Assembly (NCBI RefSeq): GCF_015832195.1
Contig: NC_052018.1
Coordinates: 66,649,666 to 66,713,665 of the forward strand
DNA length: 64,000 nt
Direction of reading: 5' to 3'
Origin: Motacilla alba alba
Lineage: Eukaryota; Chordata; Aves; Passeriformes; Motacillidae
The notes below the pieces were generated by a model that saw only the letters and a program-made list of their open reading frames with translations, did not search any database and was not told where the DNA came from. Made by a program: the position numbers and the translations under genes. Positions 50,001-62,400 of this stretch are shown here, in pieces; the stretch's first letter is position 1, and every line of letters begins with the position of its first letter.

Positions 50001-53000
50001 AGGTTGTTTTCCATTTGCTGCATCTTCTAATTAGTCACCTATTGACATTGTTTTAAAGGCAAGAGAGACTGAATGTTGCTCCTAGGTGTTCACTTGGTTT
50101 AGATCTAATTTTCTGTTCAGGGCACCCGTATGGGAGAACATTAAAAAAACTGCAGCGATTCATTGGGTGGCTGAAGCTGTTAGTACTCCCCAGGGATGGC
50201 ACAAGAAATGAAATCTCAATTAAGAGTGACTTTCCCTTACAAAGTAAAGCCTTTGAATCAGAGCATACCTCTGAGCTTTTTGTCTGCCAAATGGGTGGGG
50301 GTAATTCAGTTGAGAAAATGCAGTCAAGATGTGAAAAAACGTGCCTGGGGGCATCCAGTCTTCCCAATGATGCACGGATGTTAGCAACATGCTGAGCTTT
50401 AAGATCCCAGAGCACAATACAACAGAATATTCACTTCTCAGTCTCTGGGAATTAAATTAGGTGTCAAACCAAAGGCCTTTAGGGAACTAAAATCAGCAAA
50501 TCAGTTTGGTTTTCAGTTGGAACTTTAACATGACTTACAAACTTTCTGTGTGTGAAAGCTTATGATAGTATGGTTCTCTGCTGGCACTGAAATGAGAACT
50601 TGTCACTATTTTAATGGCAGTGCCTTTTGTATAAGCCAGTTGTAACTTGGAAACTTCAAAAAAATTCAGACTATACTTCAGCAAAATGAATTCTAAAAGT
50701 TTTGAAAGTATGAAGTGTACTTTATAGTACTTTACAGTATATACTTTATAATAGATGGTATAAAATTGATCTTAAGATTCTTAATTCCTGAAATTATGTG
50801 TAGGCCTGAATGAAATTATTTTAAAGTTCCTGCAGAGACCCCTGTTCCAACTAAATAAGTGGATTTCCACGAGTTGATAGTCTCACATACTCTGTTACAT
50901 AAGAATTAAAAGAAAAAAAAAAAAAAAAGAGAGAACTGAAGCTAAATGCGTATTCCTCTGAAAGGAGAAAGCAGACAAAGTCAATAAAAGTGAAATAGTG
51001 AAATATATTGTAGTGGTGCTATACATTTGGTTTAAATGAGTTTGAAGTACACCACTTCAAATATCTTGTATGAAGGTAACGCTATGGAGGAAGGATCTCT
51101 TAAGTGCAGATTGTCTTTATTTTAAGATAAAATAATAAAATTAAAGAAACTGGATCTTATTCTATAGTTCTTCATAAAATATGAAGAACATCTTTAATGC
51201 TTTCAATTTTTTTCCTCTTATGGACTGTTGTAAATAGTCAGTGTTCTTGATCTCAGCTGCTCAAGTTTAGGTTAGGCCTCCTGAATAATGAGAATTCTCC
51301 TGTTAGCAATTCTCCCCCAATACATTTTTTGTTTCCTTTTAAGCTCAGTGGATTTTTTTCAGTATTTGAGAAATGCTGAAATTGTATTTTCATGCACTGT
51401 AAAATCAAAAGGACTAAAATCCCTGTTTTCCTCTCCATTTCCATTAAAAAAAACCTATGTAACTTCATGTAGAGGGGCAAGGAAATGTCAACTGCCATAA
51501 ATTCTTAGGTTCAAGGTCTTCCAACTGAGCTAGTGGTAACTCCCAGGCAATTGGTTTTTTAGAAGGACATGTTTTGTAGAACTAATAACTAGGCCTCTAG
51601 GTTATTTAAGGTGTTCTCCTCTGAACTCTTCATTATTGCTTGAGATTTTTTTGAAGTGCAGTGTAAGGAATGAATCTCATAGCCCAGATGATGGAAGTCT
51701 TGCAGTGCTGAGGAGAGCAAAAGATTTATTTTACGTGCCATCTGTTAATAAATCTTTATTTAATGGATGCTTTTCTATGACAGCAGGAAAGAAGTTGACT
51801 CATGCTCAGCCTGAAGCCTGCAGATCCTTTTGTGAGAACTGCCGCAGGGCCAGCTGTCTCCCATCCCCTGCTCATCCTCTAACTTATTTCTTCCCAAATG
51901 AAGTATTTTGCAACAATATGTCCTTTTTGCATCCTGCTTCCCCTTTGTCTTAGCCCATTTCTCCACTTTCCATATCCATCTGTGTATCTAATCTGCTCTC
52001 TGTTATTCCTGCAGCTCCTTCTAGCTTTCTGCAGTCTGAAAACTCAGAAATCAGGTTGATCATTGTCATCAACAGACATGGTCCTTTCTAACTCAGGGTT
52101 TTTAGTGCTTTCTGCTGTCCTCTGCAGGCTCAGGCACTTCTTGCAGATTTCTGCTGAGCACCATGATCTGGAGAGGATGGTCACTGAGGTCCCAGAAGAG
52201 CCTCAAAATGGATGTCTTGGTCACAAGACCCAAAATGTGAACAGTTCCTAAACAAGTACGCTGTAAGAGTATTGAATAGTGTGCAAATGTCTTGATGCAT
52301 CTTTCCAGTTTGATAAGGAACTACTGGCAAGTACTTTTTGATGTGGTTTCCCTGTTCTGCACAGTTTCATGTAGATCCTTTCTTCATGAATATGCCATGT
52401 GAAGCAGCATTGGGAACCATGTAAAAATGGAGCTATATCTTATTTGTTTCCTTCTTATTTGTAAGTGTATTATTGAACAAAAGTTAACTTTATTTGACAA
52501 TAATTTACAAAGTTGCTCACAAAGACAAATGACCTCAAAATCTTTATGTGCTTACAAAATAGTATGTGTGTTTCTTTTCACACTTTCCCTGCAAATTTAG
52601 GTCAGACTGAAAGGTCAGTGGGGCCCCTGTGAAACCTATTTTTGGCCCACAGAGATAAACATTTACTTGCCTTTTCTCTGTCCTCTGCACTGTTGTGCCT
52701 GGATCTGTGCTACTGATCTCTCCAGACTCGTGTGGAGGAGGATTTTGCTGTCCACGGCAATGACAGCTGGAGGGCAGAGGCAGCATGGACCAGGGTGCTG
52801 GTGTGGGGCAGCCCTGAAAGGGGCTGGTGAACCTGCATCAACCCAGACCACTCTGGTGACCTCTCTGGGAGTGAGAGGACTCAGTTTCTCTACCTGTTTC
52901 ATGCCCAAACCACATCTGCCATGACCACTTCCTCTCACATATCAAAGATATGCTTAGTGGCCTGTGTTTGTGTTTCAGTAGCTTTTGGGTAGTTAGGTCT

Positions 53001-53486
53001 TTCTGCTTACCAGCAGGTTCTGCTCTGTGTGATACTATTGAGGAAAAATCTTTATTCAGCCTGCTTTATGCCTGATGTAGTCATCTGAAGTAGGTGTTGA
53101 ACAGTATCAGAACCTTTGTTGTTTTCCTCCCTTTTTAATGCACTCAAACTAACTGTGCTTTCTGCTCTTTCTGAGTTTGGGATGAGTTTAGGTTACCTCT
53201 GAAATACAACCACAGGTCTTTCCCTGCCTATCATTCCCAAACAAGCTGTACATTTTCTGCATTAGTAATTCAGTTGAGTGAATTCCAAGAAAGTTTCTCT
53301 TGTGCCAGTTCAATATTTTACTTTTTTTTAGCAATAAGACATCCTGTTGTCCTTTTTTATTCTTCATGGCTATTTTATTAGCACATAGGCTTTTAATATG
53401 ATGGCCAGAGTTTGTTGTTTGTTGTCCCTTTTGTAACCTTACAGTGAACTCCAGTATCTCTTTTCCCCTCTTCATAGTTGGTGCTC

Positions 53487-53509
53487 TTTTTTTTTTTTTT
53501 TTTTTTTTT
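53487..53509. repeat. Poly(T) tract, T23
   Basis: Twenty-three consecutive T in a wider T/C-rich stretch. No retroposed source sequence was recognised next to it. Confidence 0.85.
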
Positions 53510-54393
53510 CCTTTTTCCATCATCTGCCTGGGTTTTGACTGTTAATCTGCATTGTTTTAGTTGAGAGGGGAGAATTTAGTTCACTTTGTTGTTTTCTTTC
53601 TTTCTTCACTAGATGGATAACAGCAGAATAGCAGGGAATCTGTCATGGAGCCATCATTCCATGATCAAAGAAGTCGAAGTGTTCTTGGCAGTGTCCTCTG
53701 CACAGCCTGTGTATGCAGCCCCATCATGTCCATGTGTGCCCCTCTCTGCCTGGTGTTTTACTTGAGTTGGTAGGGTCTAAGGTGATGCTGAGGCAGCCCC
53801 TGGACCTTCTTGCTTAGCCCAATTATTGTCCGAATTTGTCCCACTTTCCCTAGGAAAACATGGGTTTGTTTTTATGCATTTCCTGTTCCTTTTTTTTTTT
53901 TTTTTAAGTAACAGAAGCTTTCTGTCCTTCCTGAAAGAGACCAGAACTCTGGACAGCAGGAGGTCATTGAGGCACCTGGAGAGGAGCAGAAGCACTTCCC
54001 ACACAGGCAGGAATGCCTGAGCTCCTGATAAATTGAAGAGCCAACAACAGCAAGGGAAGAAAATAAAGATCCTAACCAAGGGAACAAACTTCTAATTAGT
54101 TTTTAAAAAAAACTTGGGAGAAAAATCTTGTGATGTCTTAAAAGTGTTTGTCATTTCCTTGAAAATATTGTGGCCACTTCCACCACTTGATTGCTCATTC
54201 CTCCTTACTTTAAATAGGGCGCAGTTTAGTGCAGTGGTGGTGCATTTGAGGGCCTCTGTGCTACTTAGTCACCTGACTTCTTGGACTTTGCCATGAGAAC
54301 TAATTACTAAACTGATTACTAAACTAGACCCAGAATAAGCAATTATCCCATGTACTTTTTGCTTGCAACACTTTCCATGGATCAGCTGTAGCT

Positions 54394-54451
54394 ACCTTTA
54401 GTACTTAATGTTAAGTGGCATTACCATTAGTACTTAGTGTTAAATGGCATT
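54394..54451. repeat. Tandem duplication of a 29-bp unit
   Basis: Two adjacent copies (54394-54422 and 54423-54451) differ at about three positions. The unit core is TTAGTACTTA(A/G)TGTTAA(G/A)TGGCATT. A recent local duplication. Confidence 0.85.
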
Positions 54452-56070
54452 CCCTGCATGTTTAGCTATCGATCTGACCTCATAATTTTCTTGTTAGTTT
54501 CAAACTCTCAACAGCAGAAGTGATTTGCAACTTTTCTGTGTTCCTGAAGATGTTTAGGTGCAGATGCAAATCAGTGTGGTGGATTTAAGACTATTAAAAA
54601 CTTAAGAAATTTTCCTAATGACTTTATAAGGACTCCATTAAGATACTTAGTAAGGTCTCAGAAGTCCATGAACCACAAGCGGAAAACCACAGCTTCAGAT
54701 ACAATCTGTTAGGAATTAGTGGTGAATTCACAGTGTTTGTTACCTGCATTACTGCTAGTAAACAAGAGGAAGCATCTGCTGTCTATTTAAGCAGCAAAGA
54801 TTAGCAGCAGAATTTTCAAAAGCAGTCATTTTATTCTACTGATCATGATCTGGAAAGTCTTTCAGGATCTAGATTATTCTAAATGTCTCATTTCTCATTC
54901 CTGCCTTTCATCATATTGCCATATAGTTTTCATTATGGAGGAACATGAAATCCAGAAAGATGTGAGTGCCTGAAATGAAGAGATATCACTGTATCATATA
55001 AACCTAGGTTAGTGCAGTTCTGGTTAAATTTTCTATGATTCTTCATCTTCAGTACAGTGTTAGTAAATGATGACCATGGGTCCCTATGATGTAGTATCCA
55101 CTACTTCTATAATTATCATTAATATAATTTTACATGGAAAATACAATTGAAATATAACATTGCTATGCTACCCTCCACAATGATCACGGTGGTGATAAAA
55201 TTCTCCCAACTGTAACACTTTTAGTTCTAATGAATCAAGTTTCCTTGCAAAAAGACTTCAAAAATCTTTGATATTTCAGTTTCTTCTGAAACTCTGCATT
55301 TTTGCATGCACTATAGTACAGAATTACTGCTTTCCAGCAAGTGCTTCCATGTCTTTACATGATTTGGGACTTTCTTACAGAGCATCTCCCCTTCCCATTT
55401 ACATGAGTGTCTCCTTTCAGCTGCTTATTTTCTCCTGTTGCTGTAATTTTTTTAGCAGGTTTATTTCTATTATGCTTCATTGTATAAATGTTGCACAGCA
55501 AAATAGATCATTTCCTAAAATATCTTTGCTTTCCTAGAGTCATGGAGCATGTGATATGCAGCCTGTACTGGTGCATGATTATTTACAGCACAAAGAGTAC
55601 GCATAGTGTGGTCCAGTTGGCAGTGCCCTGGACCACAACTTTGAAAGACCCTGATTTCCTTTTTGGCTCAATTACTTATTTGCTGTGTTTCTCATAGCAG
55701 ATAATTTTAGTTTTGTGCATCTTCACCCTCTATTTCTGACTCCGATGTTGAGTGAAAATGCTTTTAATCTGTAAGCAATGTTTTGTGCAGTGTGACAGAT
55801 CTTGTTCTTTAGGTGATGCTTCTGTAATAAATACTCAATGCATGTTAATAATACTAGAACAGGCACCAAAGCATCTTAGAAAGTGAAGCAATCTAGGAGA
55901 TCCATTTGGGCAAACATTTGTCACAAAAAATTTTGCAGTGTTCTCTTGGGGGTCAGTGCCTGTCTGCACAGAAAATCTAAAATTCTCAGTAACTAGGGTT
56001 CCAACACCTGGTTCCACTACTCCTAATTTCCTACTTTGTGTTTATTCCTGCACTATTTATTTCTAGACTT

Positions 56071-56165
56071 TTCAGAACTTCATGTGTTTCAGAACTTCAT
56101 GTGGACAAAAGCTCCCATTTTACTTCATGCGTTCCTCTGATTTTGGTAACTCTAATTTTGGTAAC
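56071..56165. repeat. Two adjacent short tandem duplications
   Basis: TTCAGAACTTCATGTG occurs at 56071-56086 and 56088-56103 (period 17). Thirty bases on, TCT(G/A)ATTTTGGTAAC occurs at 56136-56150 and 56151-56165 (period 15). Two unrelated units duplicated within 95 bases. Confidence 0.85.
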
Positions 56166-58589
56166 ACTGTCACTCGTTATTACTGAAAGAATTATATCTT
56201 GACTTCTGGGTCTTGACTGGCATCATAGCAGTTTGGGCAAGTTGCTTTGAAAAGAGGGAACTCCCTTTTACAGCTGCCAAGGTAGTTTTCAGCTATGATA
56301 AAGTCCAACCACTGATGATTTTATATTGAGTTCAGTTTTTACCAGAGAAGATGGTCATACCAAGAGGGGAAAAAAGGTCTTTTCACAAGCCTTGGTCATA
56401 ACTTTGTATCCATGTCAACACTGATTTTCTGTTTTGTGCAAATTTCATTAGTTTTCAGATGTTTTAAAGCAAGCCTGCATGGCTTATGCTGAGAGGCTGC
56501 AGGAAGGGGGTGCTGGGATTTCTGTCTGCTCAGTGCAACAGGGAGAGCCCTGCCTGGATACTGAAGGAGGAAGGAAACTTCTTGCTGCTCCTTTGCACTG
56601 CTCTTGTTTCCAGAGAAATGACTGGGTGAATTCTGATTGGCATTGTACCTTTTGCAAGATGCAAACTTAGAATTTACTACAAGTGTGTTTAGACCCTTCT
56701 GAAAGGGAAATGAAATACATAAACTTCATTCTTCTTTCAAAATTTGTACTTGAGGGGAGGAAATGTTTTCCTGTCAGTGGAGTCTTTGGCTATATTTTTT
56801 GCACCTTCAAAGTTATAACAAAACTGACTCTGACTTTTGTGGTATGGCTAAAGTGGGGAAAGGGTTTTGGGTCTTTATTTTTCACATTCTGATATAAAAT
56901 ACTACTGAAAAAAAAATCCAAACTTTTCTGAAGTACTTTTGCTGCAGAAAGCTCTAGCACAAAGAGGCCTTTGTTTCACATAAGTATTTAAATCTCTGGT
57001 AAACTCCTGCTCTTTTGTGTTTGGTGGTTTTTTTTCTTCCCCAGACAGGTGCCATGGAGCTGTATGACATTTGTAGAGCAGATGGGATGCCATTTTACTG
57101 TTGTATCTAATTGACAGAACCTTACACTCTCCATGCATCCTGCCTTGGAAAGTGTGGACTTTGGAGTTTTAGCACTTTTTTCCTCAGGAGCAGCTTGTTT
57201 AACTCACTGCTGGATGAAGAGTGAGAGCAATAACTCACTAACTGGTCTTGGGAATTCATACCTTCTTGGTGCTGAATTTGCCATTTTGGCTAATTGGTCA
57301 CTTGCTGTTGACTTGGCCACCGTGCATTGTACTAGGTATAGCCACAGATGCTGTTGTGTGCATGCATTTTAATAGAAATAGCAGCACTGCCTGTGAAATC
57401 CCATAATGACAGACATAATTGAGTATGTGTAAAAAAACCACGAAGATGTCTGTGAAATGCTGTCTCTGGAGATGTGTGAATGCACACATCCCTCCATGCC
57501 TCCTTCCCCCTTCAGATTCCCAAAGGAGGGATTTTGCAAATGCCCAGTTTTGGGGTTCCAGAAGTGGTGGCAGTCTATTTCCAAAAGGCTGGTGGGTGAG
57601 AAGGTCTCAGAGAAGAAAATATGTCCCAATTATTTTTTATAATCTTGACATGCCACCATCATGCTCAGTTCTTGCACATATGTATGTCTCATAAAAAAAA
57701 CACATAATAACTGTTTCAAGTGTAACTTCACCTGAAGGTTGTACACCCCCTGGCAGGTCTGGTTTACACAAGAAAGCCACATTTGCAATGTGCTTCCAGC
57801 ATTTAAATCCTGAAAGATACATATGTTTCCCCAGCAAATGCCTCTTTGAGAAAGCAGGTGATGATTTCACTTTCAGAAAGGTAGCTGTAATTAGTAGTGC
57901 TTGTCACTGGATATGACCAAGAGGGATAGGAATATCCAAACAAGTATTTAATGCATTTCAGTTGGAGTATAAATGAACAAACAAACCCCTTGCCCTCTAG
58001 CAGCTGTAATTTTTAGAATTACTCTTATAAAGCATATTGAGTTTGAGATTCTTGGCTTCCTTGTGCAGCAGCCTGCCCCTCTGGCAACTGCCATCCTCAG
58101 TCATATCAGTTACATGCTGCCACAGCCACTCAAATATCTTGGGCAAATGTTAATATTAAAAGCAGGCCAGGTGGTTGCAAACTCTGGGACAGATCTTCAG
58201 TTCAGAAGCAAAATTATAGGATTTACAAAGAGCCTGTATAAAAATTCTCCAGTTCTCCAGGTGACAATGGTTGTTTCTGTGGCACTGTCATGCAAAGCAT
58301 TTCAATGTCCTTTGTGAATCCTTGATACCCGTAAACTCTAATTCTAACTTCCAGCATTGTATCTTGGCCTTTTGGCACGAATGCCATTCAGACTCCTTTG
58401 GAGTAAGTGCTGGCTGCTGTGCAAAGGACTTCCACTGTCTGGTTTAAAGAATTAAAATGCAAAAGGTAATTATTTTTTTAAAAACGGAGAAATCTTAAGA
58501 GGTTATGCAGCCGGCTCCAAGCCCCAGAGCGGAATCCGTTGTACCGAAATAATGGGAAGTTGGGAGGCTCTCAAGAACAGGTTAGACAG

Positions 58590-59430
58590 TGATGAAGGCA
58601 CCACACTGACCCCAGGCAATCAATTCCATTACTTTTATGAACCTTGCAGTTAGAAAGCTTTTTCTAGTGTTTAACTGCACACTGCCCCAGCTGCAATTAA
58701 ACCTGTTCATTCTTGCCCTATCCCAAATAGATAGAGAAGTTTGTTTTTCTTAGTGAAGCAATGGTTTTACATATTTGAAAATTATTATCCTGTTCTCTGG
58801 CAATCTTCTTTTGTCTTGGATAGATCATCCTCATTCTCTCAGTCTCTGCTTGTAAACATCTCATTTATGTGGTTGTCTTCTACATTTTCTCTCATTAGTC
58901 CATGTCAGTCCTGACATCTAGGGCACACTGGGTCAAAACACAACCCAGAACTCCAGCTGACAGCTTGGGCTTGGTGAGCAGTGCTCTGTCTTGCAGGTGA
59001 TTCTGTATTCCCTTGCTCTTCTGTAGCAAGATGACTTTTTTTGATGCACCTTCAGGAGCTATTTTCAAGCACTCTGAGCTGTCTGTCATCTCTAAATTTA
59101 ATGAGCATATTCTCTATTCTACTGGCCAGCCTGTTAATTAAAATATTGAAAAACAGATCCCTGCAAAACTTTACTCAATATATATTTTTCCCTTTGCTGC
59201 CAACCACTGAAAACTAATCTCTGAAAGTGTTTCTTTCAAGCAGTTGTGTACCACCTTATAATGGTATCAGCTGTGTTGTATAAGGTAGAAACCTTATTAA
59301 ATTCAAATGTATTCCAGCTGCTGCTACTTCTTATCCACTACCAGTTATGCTCCAAAGTAGGAAATTAGATTGATTTGACAAAATTAATTCTTGTCAAATC
59401 CATTTAGCTGTTTAAAACTCTTACAGGATA
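58590..59430 (-). mobile_element. Long, old CR1/L3-type LINE, 3' ORF2 plus 3' UTR, inverted
   Basis: The plus strand reads as the reverse complement of a CR1/L3 element for over 800 bases, in collinear order. It starts with a GGCAATCAATTCCATTAC / GTTAGAAAGCTTTTTC block (3' UTR), passes CTCTGGCAATCTTCTTTTGTC, AACACAACCCAGAACTCCAG and CATCTCTAAATTTAATGAGC (from 'catctgcaaatttgatgag'), and ends at GGAAATTAGATTGATTTGAC followed by TTCTTGTCAAATCC. Those last motifs are the reverse complement of the ORF2 region encoding the RT/thumb boundary (usual form 'aggttggtcaagcatgacttg'). It is diverged, with many indels and a disrupted frame, so it is an ancient copy, probably shared with other birds at this position. 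It is the longest TE in the window. Confidence 0.85.
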
Positions 59431-62400
59431 ATAGGGTAGAAAAAGAAACATTATATAACTCATTTGTGTGTCTTTCCAGCCCCGTGCTTGCCCTCCCTTA
59501 GCCTTCTTGAACTCTCTTCTTCACGCACCCTCATTTGTAATTACTGTGGCACAGGAGTGAGAACAAGAGATGGAGACAGCAGTCATTATTACTGCCAAAA
59601 TCCTTGTATCTTGAAGCAAAGCCTGGGCATTCTTGGATGAAAATGAGCAGGTTAAGCTTATTTGAAACCACCAGGCTCGCTAAATACTCTAATGCTGTTT
59701 AGCCCTTTGACACTGCCCTGAATTTTCTGTCATACCTGAAGCCTTATTATAATCCTTCCTCATGCATCCATATAAAATAATCCAGCTATTTAACCTCTGT
59801 TACCTGTGTACGTACACACTTTGGGAAATGGGTGCCAAAATATTTAAAACCCGTTTCACCCTTGCTGGAATCTATTTACGGATCAGGATAATATTGTGCA
59901 TGTTGGGGAGTCATTTGAATAATTTTCTGTTTGCAGACAAACATAAACACTAGCTAGGCAAGTACAGGCAATAGAAAGCATATGTTTAAATCATGTTTTG
60001 GACAGTGAAAACTATTTAAGAAACTATACAAGAGGATAATTATATTTCCTTTCTATTCTTAAGAAGTCCTATCTATTAGTATGTATTTGGAAAATGCTAG
60101 GAGTTAAAAAGGTATCACAACACTCGAAGAATGCTTTTAGGAGGTAAGGAATTTGTCTTTTTGACAAATCAAAAGGCAATCTTTTCTTAGATCTGTCTGC
60201 ACATGCAGTTTACATATACAAATATAATAAATTATAATATACAATAATATAATAATTTTTATCTCTGGGAATTTTAGATTTTTATATAAACCCCTGAAAT
60301 TTGGTGAGTAATGAAAATTGTCTTCTTACTGTGTGCTTATGTATTCCTTAAATGCCTCATGTGTTAACATGGGAAACCTCAGGGCCACATAGGCTTTTCA
60401 GACTTCTAGGCAATTGCTCAGACAGCATACCCCTTAGAATCATCCACTGAAACCACCCAAAATAATTCGTGGAGCTGCAAGTCATGTGAAATTAAGTCAT
60501 GGATTGTATCTAGCCCAAAGCCTAGTGGGCTCACCACCCATCCCTGCTGCTGCTTCCTCAGTGGTAGGGACAGCAAATATAGAGTGTATCCATAAGGTCA
60601 CTTGGCTTGTCCCCAAGACACAGGGTTACTGCTGCTCTCTCTTATATTCCCCGCAGTAATGTAGCTACTTTTTTTTCATCCCTTTCACATATTCTGTCCT
60701 CAGTGACACATAACAATGACCAAAATGATCAGTTTGCATACACAAATAATGTCATTGTTTTATGAGCCGGTATTTCAGGGCTTAAAAACACATACATTTA
60801 TCTCATTGCCCTGAGTTACACCCTCTTGAGCTTTCTTCTGCAATCTGGCTTTCCCCTCGGTGTTTACACACCCTTCATGCTTTCAGATAATTGCTGCATC
60901 CTTTCCAGTCCCTTTAACCTTCATCTAGCCAAGCAACAGTTGTTTGTTTAAATGTATTCTCACAAATAACATCTTCCCACAGAAGGCAAAACGAATGTGT
61001 GATGCACTTCTGGGATCAAGCGTATTAGTAATTTTCAAAAACCCAAGTCTCAATTACTTTTTGTTAGTCATATGTTGCTACAGGATACACATTGTACTGA
61101 AGCAGCATATTTGGCCTAGTAAAACAGAATTGCCTAATTATTAAATCCTTGCAAATGAAAATTCTTTTTTTTTTTTCTGAGAACTAGAGCTACCAGCCTA
61201 CTCTACATATACTTAAACAAAAAAAACTTTCCTGTAAAACTTCATCAACATGGAGCCAGTGCAGTAAGCTCACTGCCCTCAAGGGCTGTTTTATCAACAT
61301 TGATGCAGTTGGTTGAGTTGTGGAGGGTAAATTCCTCCCACTCACACCACCACAGTCACAATAATCCTTCTGTTCGTGAACTTCCCAAAATATTTATTGA
61401 GAGAATAGCTTGGAGGTATGTTTTCAGCAGTGCTTAAGCCTGTTTTCACTTGTCTTTTTTTTTTTTTTAATTACATTTTAGGAGGGGGTTGGCCAGTGCT
61501 TAAAAGCTGAAGTCTCAGATAGATGGCTTCTTCTCATTTTAATTACTTTGACAGGCACCTCTCCTTTCCAGCTGAGCTACCCTAACTGGAAGCAGCTGCT
61601 CCTTGGAATTACTCCCCCTCCTCGCTGTCTTGCAGAAGTAATAAGTGTCTCGTGCCCCTTCAATGAATTTATGGACATGAAGTGCAGTGTGGGCCTGCTT
61701 GTATAGAGATGTTTCTCTCTTTTCTCTAGGATTGAAAGAAGTTTCATGAAGTGAAACATGCTATTAACAATATAGGAAAAATGAAATCTACAGAGTGGAT
61801 ATGATTCTCCATTTCTTTCATAACTCTTGTTAGAGAGTGCAAAACAGGTTTTATTATATTTTTCCATGGCAATTGGAAACTCTGATTTGAGAGAGTCCAG
61901 AATAACTGATGGTACAGCTTGCTGGGCAGTGAAGAATAAGCATTCTCTAGAAGAGCACAGACTCTGTGAATCAAGCTCATGCCTGTGTTTACAGCCACAG
62001 CTGAAATGAATACTTATCATCTTGACTACATTGTCAGTCTTGCGAATGCTCCAGATTTCATCACTGGCTTGATGATTTATTTAACATCCTAACACCTGCA
62101 GCCAGTGATGTAAAAATTTCAATTTGCTGCTGTTTTTTAAATAATGGAAATATAAATTCTGGGTTTTATTTTTCAATAAAAGAATGAAGATGAAGACCTA
62201 AATGCACCCTAATGACTTAGACAATTGAAGCTGAAGCACTCCAAAAGACTTACTCTTAAAATTTCATTATATTTAAATGCAAGTGTAATATTCAGGTCCC
62301 TGACATCTGTGATTTTTGAACCCTAATGATTACAACAGAAATTGCAACACAACTGCTTTTCTGCTTGCTGTTCAACTGCCATAAACTCTCTCTTTATGTA

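Larger units (their letters stand above)
47091..58585. other. Unique AT-rich DNA, no gene seen
   Basis: About 11.5 kb. GC-richer patches at 47800-48200 and 48890-49160 give long-looking open frames (160 codons at 47776-48258 minus) with no recognisable domain. Homopolymers: A16 at 50913-50928, T23 at 53487-53509, T16 at 53890-53905. Small tandem duplications are listed separately. Splice-acceptor-like motifs occur (for example at about 57026-57044 plus) without a recognisable exon. No RNA gene or CR1 copy was recognised. Confidence 0.5.

Noticed and set aside
61577..62020. 147-codon minus-strand ORF
   Set aside because: No domain or family recognised and overlapped by other open frames. No splice context convincing enough to call an exon.
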